From: Mnemiopsis leidyi
Taxonomy: Eukaryota > Ctenophora > Tentaculata > Lobata > Bolinopsidae
Assembly (NCBI GenBank): GCA_000226015.1
Contig: JH152989.1
Location: 140,878 to 204,877 of the forward strand
Reading direction: 5' to 3'
Length of the DNA: 64,000 bases
Made by a program: the position numbers and the translations under genes. Below the pieces are notes generated by a model. That model did not search any database and had not been told where the DNA came from. It worked only from the letters and a program-made list of their open reading frames with translations. This document shows, in pieces, positions 10,801 to 22,200 of this stretch. The number at the start of each line of letters is the position of its first letter. Position 1 is the stretch's first letter.

Positions 10801-11633
10801 AATCGAGTCGGCCATACTTATTTTTAAGATGTAAATTATGGAGATGCATTTTAAATCATATAAAAATATGCATTCTACAAAAATAATACCCCGACAATTT
10901 CAGCTACCCTAACTAGGATAGAATCTTATACTTTCCACCGCACTAAAACGGCGTCACACAAGGACAAGATAGTGGACAGATTTGATGAAGGATTCTTACA
11001 AAAGCTTACCGGGTAAATTCTTACTTGTTTTGAAATTTTCGTGTCGTCAACTCATTTAAATCGCGTGATATCAATTGAAGCTGAGATTTTCCAGTATAAC
11101 TTTGCCAGAACGGTGTTACTCATGTCAAATCAGGATTATATAAGACTCAATTTCAGAATGAGTGCCCGGGAAAGTTTCTACAAGATAGACGCTACCATGC
11201 CTGCTGAGGAACAGGAACTACAGGTATAAACATTATCCTCTGTTATATTGTTCAGACTTGAGTTGTCTTTCAAGTGGATATTTTGTGCAAAATCAGGAGG
11301 TATTAGGATCGAGACTCAGAGTCAGGCGGAGGGAGGCTGGAGGGAGAGTGGGGGAGGGTGGAAGAGTGGAAGTTCATTCATCAACAAACCATATCATCAA
11401 CAAACCATATCCCTAAAAATATCTAATATTTATTATCTTATTGAGTTCTAATTACGAGCGCTACCTCGAGATAAACGCCCCATCTTCTCCAGGACTTATC
11501 GTACTCGGAGGAGGACATGTACCAGCGGACAAGCAGGAAGTTAGGACGCTCAGTTAGCAGCCAGAAACACAGGGAGCATGTCAGATTGAGCAGGGTGATG
11601 CGGCACACTCTCAGCAAGACTTCGGATAGATAG
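7892..11633 (+). CDS. RPUSD4: Mitochondrial-type RNA pseudouridine synthase, RluA family (RPUSD4-like)
   Basis: Eleven exons: 7892-8075, 8229-8321, 8482-8549, 9188-9282, 9485-9548, 10186-10260, 10435-10537, 10670-10777, 10904-11012, 11157-11223, 11493-11633; phases chain to 368 residues, close to human RPUSD4 (377). The enzyme isomerises uridine to pseudouridine in RNA; RPUSD4 modifies mitochondrial 16S rRNA and tRNA. Visible marks: start of the fold (ILYNDDRILVYNKP), catalytic motif VHRLDRDTTG with the nucleophilic Asp in exon 2, VELQPITGAKHQLKVH, IFGDNKYAP, and VHLHAHRILLPE. The N-terminus is basic and could be a mitochondrial presequence. The donor after exon 8 is GTCGGA, weak; reading through it gives an earlier stop at 10825-10827 and an alternative end. 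Joining on instead yields PTFFLATLTRI, matching the PRFFVHSLHRL of RPUSD4, so I prefer it. AATAAA lies at 11696, 63 bases after the stop. Confidence 0.9.
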
Positions 11634-12457
11634 CACAATCGGTGTAGTGAACTTTAGGATGATCTTTTGTTTTACTGACCATTCATTTGAGATATAATAA
11701 ATTAACCACTGTCTCAGTCGTCCTGAATTACAACAACAGATATGGAAGACTAGAATCAAGTTGTTTAAAAATGATAAGGGTCTAGCGCAAAATAGGAGTT
11801 ACTTTTGTATGGTATTGGTGTTCTGATTTTAATTCCTCGATTTTTGATTGAGCTATAGTTTAGTTTTCCACTTTCACGATCATATTTAAACTTAAAGAAT
11901 TGATATTGTGCATTAGCCAGTAATGTGCTGGTGGATTTGACTGTAGACTTCAGTCTACAGAGTTTTTAATTTTGGTAATGGATTATTTTTACTTGTCTCT
12001 CTTCACTTGTTTTAAACAATTTCAACACTACAAATTAAATTACATTCACTGAGATTATGTGACATTGATAAATACTGAAGATAAAAGAAACTGATTCATT
12101 AATTTGATGTTTGCGTTTTACTGCTCAGCAGCTGTTAAACGATCAAATTTAAGATCTCTCTGATACATTTTAATACATTTACTTATATCATGAATATGTT
12201 ATTGACTGGTTTGTCAATTTCGACAACAAACCTACTAGATTCTACTTATTGGATAGTCATATGATTTATAATATCAATTTAGTTAAATTTCAAGTGGAAA
12301 TTATCAAATTATCAAATGAAAACGTGAACCAGAACTGTCTCAATTATTGAAAAATAAAGATTTATTGACCCGCGTCTGTGACGTTCCGTCAACGACTTAA
12401 TGGTGTAACTCTGTTCTAAAGTGACTCTAAGTTTTAGGTGTATGTTCCAGTTGGGCT
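11634..12457. other. Intergenic, RPUSD4 to actin-like gene
   Basis: The RPUSD4 polyadenylation signal AATAAA is at 11696-11701. A short inverted repeat (GACTGTAGACTTCAGTCTAC) lies near 11939. The remainder is AT-rich and holds no coding exon that I can support. Confidence 0.5.
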
Positions 12458-15400
12458 ATGGATCGTGAGAAAAGTAGCGGTATCATTGCCCAGCTAGCTC
12501 TACCTTCACAACGACAGGTAAGTTATTGTGACTTACTTTCTCATGCCCTTAATATGGTCGCCAATTTGTTCTTTCCTTTGACTGATATGGAGTTGCATAT
12601 GGTTATTGGTGGGGTTATTGAGGCACTGACCATGGCCATGTCAGCTGGAATTTTCCCTCATGTGATTGCCAATTTCTTAATTTCCCATTTCCCATAAAAT
12701 TATTTTCATTATGATCCATACGACCTGGGTCCTGGACATATGCTTACCATATATTAACCATGATGTACGTGCGTGCGATGAGTAGTACTAGTAGTATAGT
12801 CATTCTGATATATTCAAATGATCTTTTAATTATTTTTGTTTATTAAAACTCTTCGAACATCGAAATTTACAGAACAGGCAACGGCAATGAATTGAAAATA
12901 AAAACTGTTTATCAAAAAATTGCCCTTGTATGTAAATTTTGAATGATCGGAAAATTGCTACCGAACATAAATTTTGACGGGGCGAATTTTTGCATGGAGC
13001 CCACTTTGGGCACTGAGAGGTTCAGTAAGTGCACTTCGTTCATCTTTGATATCGCATGCAGCATTACAGCATGCTCACTTACAAATTTGGCCGGCCAAAG
13101 GCAACGAATATCAAATGGATCACATTAGCAGTAAATGATTAGCAAGAATGGGAACTTTTTGAAATTTTGAGGATTTTAGTTTTCTCGATTCGGTATATTT
13201 TGGAAATATAACCGGACCGGACCTGACCGGCAAAAATCTACCCGATACCGGACCGGACCGGATATTCGTTCGGCCCCTAATCTGAACTAAATTTCTTGGA
13301 ATCATCACGATTATTAAGTTTGCACATTGAATTGAAGGATTTTTAGTTCTCGCAAATTGACCTCTCCGAAATTGTTGTCCGCCCCGATGCCAGTCTCATC
13401 AAATATAGAAGTACCGAAAGACAGTTTAATGGAAAAATTTGCCTTGATTTTAGTGACCAAAAATGGTAAATACATCTCTCTCTCTCTCAGTTGTCAGCAT
13501 AACTAAGACCAAGATTGTTGTCTTTCTGAAAATGTGATGTTATGACCCTGTTTCAGGGTCGTCCGATACGAAAGCAAACTAAAGTTCTGACTGAGGAGGA
13601 AAAAGAAAGAAAAAAGAATAATATACACCTCGTCAGTTATAACAGTATTTATTTACTTTTTTCATAGTATTTGTTACCTTCTGACAGCCTGAACTTGAAG
13701 GCCTTAATTTTCAATTGATGTGCCAATGACAATGTGAAAACCCGTCCCAAGGATGAGTTCCTTGCAATTAAGTAATCAGTATCTCACAATTACTGTCTTG
13801 TCTATTAATTTTATACCACCTTCAGCCCGTTTTCGAGATGTGATTATTTTAGTAATCGCATGGGTAGGTATGTGGGTAATTGCCACACACCCGATCTTAA
13901 CAGCGTCGGCTGGGTGGTGTTGTGGTTTCTTGTCCTTGGCACGAATGGAGTTCGATTCCCGGCTATTGGGTACTACCCAAGCAAACATTTACTCCTGCCC
14001 AGTAGCTTCAACCGTTAACTCTGGTATTCAGAACTGCTCAAACTCAGGATTTTTTGCTTCTTCCGCCGATCGGAATGTGCCGATACTATCGATTTATTCG
14101 ATATCTCCTACTATTTGTTAAAGTCTATATCCTGATATAGATAACCCAGTCTCTCGTATCTTGGTTTTTCTGCAGTAATCTATCTCTCTCAGTGTTCCTC
14201 CACATGCTTATCAAATCTTCATTTTAGTAGCTCTGACTAAGATGTTCAGTCTCCAGAAACGTGTTTGGAAAAATAAAGAAAAGTTAGACTTAGATACAGG
14301 ATTACAATAGGAGATAACAAACTGCGCTGCAAATACTTTTAGTTAAGATAGTTTGGAATTCGCAGATATGGTTAAGTTAAGAGGGAAAATTTAGAATTTT
14401 GTTACATGTTTCCCTTCAGTCTAATCTTTTAAACATTCATTTTTTCGCTAATCCAAAGGTCCTCATGATATCAAGAGTGCTTATTAGTTATTACATATAA
14501 ACCAGTAAATAGATTATGTACAAATTGGTAAAGCGAAAGTCACTTCAAAGGCTAGTTATAACTGTGATGGGAACCACATGCATGACATGATAATCCACCT
14601 ACTTAACCACATCTGTGTGGATCTGTAGCAGCATAAGTTTCGGGCGTTGCCTTCTACAGCAGGCTATCCTGAAATTAGAAACTTGCTAACTAAACAAAGG
14701 CTTTTTAATTTTGCAGGTTTTAAATTCTCTGTTCTACAACGAATTGAGAGTATGTCCGGACGAAGGAAATTTACTTTTGACCGAACAAATTTTTACTGAC
14801 TCCAAAACTCGGGCTGAAATGGCATCATTGCTCTTCGATGAGTATGAGGTCAAAGCTCTGTAAGTTCCTCTTATTGTACAAAAACTCTTTTGGGGGAAAG
14901 TCTAGCCAGATGGTTGACTTGGAATTGAATCACGGTAAAATGAAGTTGCCGATCTAACCTCAAATTCAAACTAAAAAGCCATCGGCCCATTGCAATTGCC
15001 CAGCTTTACTAGCTCATGATGTGAAACATGCTTTCCAGTCCGTGACCAAAGTAATCACATATACGGAGGTTACAAAAATCACACCCAAACCAGTGCTATC
15101 TAGCCGGTATCATGGTTCGCTCCATAAAAACAAAAACGATTTAGTTTTACGATCGAGAGTATTATACCATCGAGTATTTATACGCTTTATACCGGACAAG
15201 CCAGTAAATACTCCTTCTAACCTTCTTTATGCAATAAGACAGAAACCATCTTCTCATATATATATTTGGCAACAAAATGCAAGACTTCCTTCCAATATTT
15301 TGAAACAGAAAATCGGGACGCTACACCTACACTTACAGCAAACTTGTAATTTTTTAGACTGTTTTTAAGGGGTTTTCTGACATTTTTTGGTTTTCGGCAT

Positions 15401-18400
15401 TTTCAGTTCGGTTTAATATTCATTGATGGAAATTAAATTTTTCAATGGCGCTGAAAACCGAGAAAAAATTTTAAAAATGCTACAGCAATTTCAAATTCCT
15501 ACCCTAACCAAGCCTTCTCCCCCACCTCCAATCTCCAACCGCAATGAAACCCTCCCAACCTTGAGTTATTCTGAAAAAAGTAGCACTCCTTTCACATATA
15601 GTATGGAAAGAAGTAGCACGCCCTTCTCAGATATTATGGAAAGAGCTGTTTTTCAACTATCACGTGGGCCGCTGTCCAGACGAGTATCGGTTCCTCCTCA
15701 CTGAACACGTGTTTACTGGCCGGGACGACCGGGAGACGATAATTCGGCTCTTCTTTGAAGAGTGCAAAACTATTGCCTTGTGAGTTGAGATATGTGTCGT
15801 CCTTGACTTATTGTACTTCTGAACACATGGGATATATGCATGGACATGAAATTAAAGCATTGGTAGTTAAGGACATGTCGCGTTACAGATACAAGCTTGT
15901 TAAAGCAGCAATCTGGGATGTAAGCACTTCTTGTGATGAGTTACAGATTGTGTATTTTGCAGTCCTTTAGGTACACGCACGGAATTCCGAATTTGACGGA
16001 ATTCCGACAACCTCAATTCCTAAATTAGGAATTTAGTGCAGTCGGAATTCCGTGCAGGTAGCGCACGGTATTCCGACTCGGGCTCACGTTCCCCTTACAA
16101 AACGGGGCTCACATTTTCATTTGATATTGGTGTTCTGAGTTGCATGGTGGGTGGGTTCTTGTGGTGATGGCTTAGATGATCGTGGTGTGAGCAGTGCTGT
16201 GAGCCATTACGGGGCCTGCATGGTGAGGTGGTAAGCAGGTGTGACTAGGATTGGAACCTCAGCCCGAAGCCCTCTCTTCAGCCACTCCAAATGAAACCAC
16301 TACAAGGTGCCCAACTCCTACTCCCCAGATCATCCAACATCACTGAGGGTTGGTACCACGGTTTTCACTCGCTGATGGGCTGCTCTAATCCTACAATCTG
16401 GAGATTCCTCGACTGCCTGAAGAAGGAACAGAATCTAACAGACATCAAGATGACTCAACACTTGATGAGACGGTCCCCTCCCCCTCGAGCGAGAAAGTCG
16501 ACTGACTACGATGAGAAGCTGAAGATTTATTTCAATGAATGGCAATAGAAAATTTATCATCAATATCCCGAGTCGGAATTCCGTGCACCCCTTCGGAATT
16601 CAGTGCAAGTCGGAATTCAGTGCGCAAATTTTGTTAACTTAAGTCGGAATTCAGTGCTAGTCGGAATTCCGTCAAAGTCGGAATTCCGTGCGGGAACCAG
16701 TCCTTTATAACAGAAATTCCTGGGAAATAAATTTTTACGGTGGCACGTACTTCATTTTACCGTAAATTCCAAAATTTATACGATTTTAAATTAAAATTAT
16801 AGGTGTAAATACTTAGTTTGATGATCAAGTTTAGATTAATCGCTATAAAAGGGTAAAATTCACGTGCTATTACAGCCTGTTCTTCAGGATGTTTGTACCC
16901 CAAGAGTTCCTGGCGCTGATCGCTAACGGACAGGAAACAGGAATCGTCATCAACATGGGACATACTCACACCAATATAGTCCCAATTTGGAAATGTAAGT
17001 GAACTGTAAATATTGCTTTCATCTCTGGTCTTAATGCTTATATAATTATGCTTATAATTCAAACTGGATGTAAAAACCCCCTTTTTATTAAAAATGTTGT
17101 AAAATAACCATCCAGATTTTCAATTCTGTATATTCTAAAGCCGCTTCAACACTTTTAAATCCTGTAGAATCTGCGGAGCCTCCCGCTCCTAACGGTTGAT
17201 CACATCTCCCAGTGAACATACTGAGGGACAAAGCTGTTATGCTTCCGGTGGGAGGACAAGACGTAACCAGAGCTCTGGAGCTGTTCCTGAAACACACACG
17301 AGCAGATCAGGTGTACTCTATCTGCGACTTTGATCAGCTCGTTGTGGAGGATATAAAGGTCAGGATTGCTCTTAATCCACGTCAAGATCAAAATTTCCTG
17401 ATTTCTTATTTAAACACGGTTCTCTATAAATAGAGACGCCTTTGTAAGTAGTCTTATAACGTGTGTAGGGTGTGCTGCTGCAAAATTTTTAGTTATTTCC
17501 AGATTGCCTGACTCAAGAGCTTAGAATATTAACTTTGACTTAGGATTAGATTTAATACAGTTTTTGTTTGTTTGATTAATATTCAATAACTTACCGGAAT
17601 GTGGAACTGACAAGTGTCCGATCGATTAACTCTGACCCTTTTTAGGAGAGTAAAGGCTACGTGGCTGTTGACTACGAAGCGGAAATGAGGAAACCAGAAA
17701 AGTTAACCGAATTCGAACTGCCTGATTGTAAGAACTACAACAAAGCTTTCCTCTTGGTGTTTATGCTCTCAATTACCTCTAATCACTTGTAAAATGTTTC
17801 TTCTCCTTCCCCTCGGTTTTTTGTACTTGCAATTAGCTGCAGCAGTTTTCGCGATTTTCAGCTATTCGCACCACTAATGTCATAACAACTGTGTTTAGCA
17901 CGGCTAAACGAGAATTACTTGTTAGCATGCGTAACGGAAAAGGTTTAACGTTTAACTCAAGGAGTTATAATGTCTTCGGGAAACAAGGTTCTCTTATCAT
18001 ATTTTGTCGTGTATGACCATTAAGCTCAAATCTGTGCTCAGCTTACGTTAACCTGTGCTGATAAGCATGTCTGCATGCATTGCGACAATGCGTACCCTCT
18101 TTAAGTTAAGGATTAGATCAATCTGTTCTGAACATCAAATGGTGATAGGAATTTTCCACACTTCATAAAGTGATTATTTTCAATTAGAAATATAGTACAA
18201 TTTCTTATGAACACAAGGTTACCGTTACTTATTTCAGACCAGGTAGTTAATTTGGGGAGGGAACTGTTCAGATGTACGGAGTGTTTCTTTCAGCCTCATC
18301 TTTTCGGAATTCAAAACACTAAAGGTTTGTTAAATTATGAAGGACTTAGTTTGACCCACAGTCATGCTCACAAATAATAATCCAGATAACTATTAGATCG

Positions 18401-19296
18401 TTGACAGAACCACGATTCCTAAAAATCAGCTGACAAAAAAAGGATGCAACTCATTAGCATCCATTTGATTCTAGAAAACTCCCCGTGGTCCATCCTGCAT
18501 TTTCCTCCCTCGAAACAGCAGCTAAAACACAAGCTTCCACCTCAACTCAACAGTTACAGCTAGCAAAACGGCTTAAACTAAACCCTGTAAACTTGACATA
18601 GCGACATTTAACTTCTCCTTTGACATGGCTATCTCACAGTTCCGGATTATTTTATGTAATTTTCTCTTCCGCAGGGCTGATAGAAAGCGTTAACGGGGTT
18701 ATTGACTCGCTGGAAGTGGGGATTAGGCGCGAGATCGCCGATCAGTCTGCCTCCATCTTTCTGGCAGGATCCTCCTCCAGGTTTCCCGGTAAGATAGCAA
18801 TAATTATTGTATATCCTCCGAGAATTTATCTCTATTTCTTTGCATCGCACTTCTTTCGTCATCTGGGTATATTGAAATTCGGGCCTCAACTATCCTCAAA
18901 TTTGAGTAGGACTGACGCCGCGCGCACGTGCTGACAGGTTGAAAGAGTTTTTATTGCCCGTATTGACAAGTGAGAGATAACACACACGTGATTTACGAAG
19001 TGATCTGCCCTGGCCATTAGTTTTAGATGATCGGAGCGGGTCGTACTAAAATCACGATAAAACGCCCGCTATATCTCCGAGTTTACATTAATCTCCCAGG
19101 ACTGGTCGAAAGACTGCAAGCGGGAGTAGAAAAAGAGCACTGTCCGATGAAAGTGAGGGCCGCACCGGAGAGGCACTTGTCATCCTGGATAGGGGGCTCC
19201 ATCTGGGCTAAACTCGGGCAGAACAAGAATTCCTGGACTACTAAGGAGGAGTATGATGAGTTCGGTCCTTCAGTGGTTCATTCGAAGTGTATTTGA
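12458..19296 (+). CDS. Divergent actin-like protein with alternative versions of one exon
   Basis: Firm exons: 14717-14859 (A) or 15631-15779 (B), then 16888-16994, 17213-17358, 17646-17727, 18238-18324, 18675-18788, 19100-19296. Two tentative 5' exons, 12458-12517 and 13557-13631, are in phase and would make 336-338 residues (actin 375). Exon A reads SLFYNELRVCPDEGNLLLTE, actin FYNELRVAPEEHPVLLTE; later pieces match GIVMDSG..HTVPI (here GIVINMGHTHTNIVPIW), the LAGRDLTDYL segment (LPVGGQDVTRALELFL), CPEALFQPSFLG (CTECFFQPHLFG), LSGGTTMYPG (LAGSSSRFPG) and, best of all, WIGGSI.A.L to EYDE.GPSVVHSKCI at the C-terminus. The phosphate loop DSGDG is not kept, and I could not find the N-terminal nucleotide loop DNGSG or subdomain 2. 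This is an orphan, fast-evolving actin relative that may not hydrolyse ATP; no specific ARP class fits well. Confidence 0.75.
13200..13285. repeat. CCGGTCC-rich repeat block
   Basis: Contains ACCGGACCGGACC twice in about 70 bases plus CCGATACCGG, an unusually regular GC-rich patch in AT-rich surroundings. It is probably the end of a dispersed repeat; I see no ends or target-site duplication. Confidence 0.4.
13904..13970 (+). repeat. tRNA-like SINE head
   Basis: A box TGGTGTTGTGG and B box AGTTCGATTCC at tRNA-like spacing, similar in order and wording to the copy at 3793. It lies in an intron of the actin-like gene. The stems do not support a functional tRNA. Confidence 0.45.
14717..14859 (+). 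other. Actin-like exon, version A
   Basis: Opens after TTTTGCAG in phase 0 and ends at GCTCT followed by GTAAGT in phase 2. Translation VLNSLFYNELRVCPDEGNLL continues to LLFDEYEVKAL. It covers the same actin segment (about actin residues 87-132) as version B at 15631-15779, with the same start and end phases, so either can join to the exon at 16888. Confidence 0.85.
15407..15517 (+). pseudogene. Decayed third copy of the actin-like exon
   Basis: Between versions A and B, 15420-15515 reads SLMEIKFFNGAENREKILKM then LQQFQIPTL, which lines up with the end of the same actin segment (actin LLTEAPLNPKANREKM..., FNTPAM). A stop codon lies just upstream at 15414, the position of the expected donor reads CTAA in place of CTGT, and the FYNELRV half is not readable, although a T-rich tract with CAG precedes it at about 15406. 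I take it as a dead exon copy of the host gene; chance similarity is not excluded. Confidence 0.5.
15631..15779 (+). other. Actin-like exon, version B
   Basis: Opens after CCTTCTCAG in phase 0 and ends at GCCTT followed by GTGAGT in phase 2. Translation ILWKELFFNYHVGRCPDEYR continues to FLLTEHVFTGRDDRETIIRL. Version B is about as far from A as either is from canonical actin, so the duplication is old. Including both A and B would break the frame (143 and 149 bases), so they must be used one at a time. Confidence 0.82.
15960..16707. mobile_element. Short Mutator-like (MULE) DNA transposon, non-autonomous
   Basis: The element spans about 15970-16697 and is flanked by a perfect 10-bp direct repeat, CAGTCCTTTA, at 15960-15969 and 16698-16707. 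Terminal inverted repeats of about 40 bases begin GTACACGCACGG on the left and GTTCCCGCACGG on the right and continue with a nearly perfect 32-base match built from GGAATTCCG palindromes; more copies of that motif lie inside both ends. An internal ORF (16291-16548) encodes NITEGWYHGFHSLMGCSNPT, IWRFLDCLKKEQ and a PPPRARK tail, which is the C-terminal part of MULE/FLYWCH-type transposases. The catalytic region is absent, so the copy needs a partner in trans. It sits in the actin-like intron between exon B and 16888. Clean ends and an exact duplication suggest a fairly young insertion. Confidence 0.85.
16291..16548 (+). pseudogene. MULE transposase C-terminal fragment
   Basis: 85-codon open frame inside the transposon. 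The wording EGWYHGF.SLMGCSNPTIWRFLDCLKKEQ is the usual NNA.EGWH..F...L.C.HPTIWKFI..LKKE segment found after the DDE region of MULE transposases. The DDE core and any FLYWCH or zinc-finger part are missing, so it cannot be an active enzyme. Confidence 0.75.
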
Positions 19297-22200
19297 TTGA
19301 AGATATCAATTAATCTCAGGTGTTTGGACGTTGGATAGGTTGAAGCCTGAACTTCTGTCGTGTTTAATGTTTTGAAGTTTAATATTTTGAAGTTTTATAT
19401 TTTGTGGAATTATGAAAATTGTTTGATTTTTACTCAGAATTAGTGACTTTTATCACACAGACTTCTATGGTATAGTGTTAAGTTCAAGTAGCAATGTAAA
19501 AATTATAATTTTGACTACTGTTGTATTTACCGTCAATGTAAATATATCTGTTTTTTCTTTATCAGTACATATCAAATATTACATCTTATACTTAATCGTT
19601 GAAACCATGATCGGCTTTATTCAAAATTTTATTTTAAAGAGTGTATCTATACCCTTTATTTTATATAGTCATCCTCAAACAATTTTAGGGTTGCTCCTTT
19701 AAATTGTTATCACTTTAAGATCCTTAAATTGATGAGTATTAGGATTGAATCCCTAAAGCTCATGACCATGGATCCTCCCATTTCCCTCGATTACAAGCTG
19801 AACTTAAATCAATGAATTAAAGACGGCATTGTAACTATTATCCATGATTTCACTCAATAAGTCTAGACACCTCAATTTGATAAAAGTTGGCCCTGCCCTG
19901 CCCGCTTTATGGCAACTTGCATATAATACTTGAGCTGACCACTCTTCTTGGGCTATGGGATCGCATGCAACCGTTTTCAGAGGTGATTACGCCAAATTAA
20001 TTGCTATGTCGCCACTGATATCGATGTTATTGTTTTTGACAGATTATATACCTTATATGAAAGAATGAATGGTTATATGAAAGAATGAATGGTCACATGA
20101 AAGTATGAATGGTTAGCTCCTTTCCTTGGATCTTGAAAATATGGGTGTAGCAATTAGCATTGGCTAAGTTTTAGAAAAAAATAGATGTTATTCCATCGCC
20201 TTAGCCGGCCGTTGGGCAATGTAAAGGGTTACGAGTTTACTGTAGCAATTTGCGATTACACAAATCAATAAATATTGTTTTTATTTTAGCAAGTTGAGAT
20301 GATGAAGATTGAAGAATTCCGTGCATAACACCAGGAGCAACTAGAATTTGGATGACGAAATGGACTGATGGACTGGTTACACAATCATTTACAGGACGAA
20401 TCTGGTACGTTTTGTCTTCCACAACTACTAGACCCACCGATTTTTACCAGCACTTACCGATTAACTACCCGATTCAACTGTAAATATTCGCCATTTCGAC
20501 GTCGTAGCTCGGTTTAACCCTATCCGACGCACTTTTCCGTTTATCCGCAATGACAAAATGTTGGCATTCGGCAAATTTATCCGCATTCACTTTCAGTTGT
20601 GGCCTAGTTGTGTTTTTCCTGGCCCTTTACTGCGTAGTAGTCGATTTTAAATACATTTTGCACGCGATGCAGTTTGGGTTTGAAATTTTCCCATTTTGAA
20701 TTTGACAGTACTCTGTCAAACGCAGGAATTATTTCATGATATTACATGGGTAAATGGTTTAAATAACCTCATAACTTATTTACCTAAAACTTTGAACGTA
20801 AACAAGCTAACCATCTAATGTGAAAGCAAGAAAATCCTCTCACAAGCACAACCAATCTCAATTCAATTTAAATTGCCTACAACTTGAAACGGCCATTTAC
20901 CTTCAGCCAATAACGATCTAGCAGGGGGCAAAACCAAACCTGCTAACCTCAACATCACCAATCCTCAACATCACCAATAAACGACGTTTAATGTTGAAAC
21001 TTTAAAATTTAAAAAACGTGATTCCCCCAGGATCGCAGAAACAGCACGTGACAGACAACTCCTTGCCTGGTCATGTGACTCCGCAGCGTTTGAAAGAAGT
21101 TTGGATGATAATAGTATAACTGCTTCACGTTGTGATTTGAAGCTGTGCAGGTGTTGACCGTCAACGTGACTGTTAACAGTTAACGTGTTTACTCTCAACG
21201 TTACCCTCCCTCCAAATGGTTAGTTACTTTTTTACAAATCGGTTTAAATAGTAACAAACGTCACTCAGTATTCACATATGCTCAAATTCATTTGATTTTG
21301 CTAATGATGTAAATGGTTTGCATCTGCCACCAGTTTTATGCAAAATTATGACTTAATCATTATGACAAACGGTATTTTTGGCGAGGTGCAGTGGTATTTT
21401 TAAGATAATACTAGTATTTTAGTACTTCAATAGTAAGAGTACTAGTACAATACTCGAAGGTTAATTACTGTCAAGTTGGAGCAATCACATATCGAGATTC
21501 AATAAACATCAGGAGTAGTCGAACATTTTTTCTATCACGTGACAGAGTTACCCGAAATCGATTGGTTTAATCTGGCTTCTCATAGGACAACAGCTGACAC
21601 AAGATGAGAAAATTCCGACCCATTTACTATTAGTGCTATTTTTATTTAATTTTTCTATCTTTCTTTTTCTTTCTGCAATATTATAAAGAGCTATTCTGTT
21701 GGGCTCTAGGACGTTATAAATATACTGAGTGTAATAGTGTACGTGTCCTTTCTTTACATTTTTCTCTTTCCTAAGTAAGTCAAATGATTTAGTGATCAGT
21801 TTCCCCTTTTTTTTGGATATCCGGGTATCGAGAATGGAAGATAGCAGTTAAATGCAAGTTTTATTAAGATCCTGATGACGGGGGATTTTAACCGCTCAGA
21901 ATGAACCTTGTCATCTACGCCAGCTTTTTTTGAAGCTTTAAAATAGAAATGCGCTTTCTTATCCAACATAGTTGACACCAATCATATCTCAATCTGAAGT
22001 TAGTTGATCTGTGGATAAATCACGTTTCTATGGGACGATCCTATCATATGAAAGTAAAACCGCATTTTTCGTAATCACTTCGATCTCGCCTCAAATCGCA
22101 TGCTCTCCGTTTATAAAATGTGTTGCTTATGATTTAATTATCAAGATTCAAGTTTAAAATGAAAATATCAAAGCTGCGCTTAAATTATGATGCATTTTAC

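Noticed and set aside
13359-13466. Actin N-terminal nucleotide-loop exon (VVRPDASLIKYRS)
   Set aside because: It has an acceptor and donor and an open frame, but its end phase meets a stop in the next exon and a second frame is equally open, so I did not add it to the gene model.
21400-21460. Hairpin of ACTAGTA/AGTACT words as a structured RNA
   Set aside because: Arms are short and AT-rich; similar words occur at 12779 and are expected by chance.
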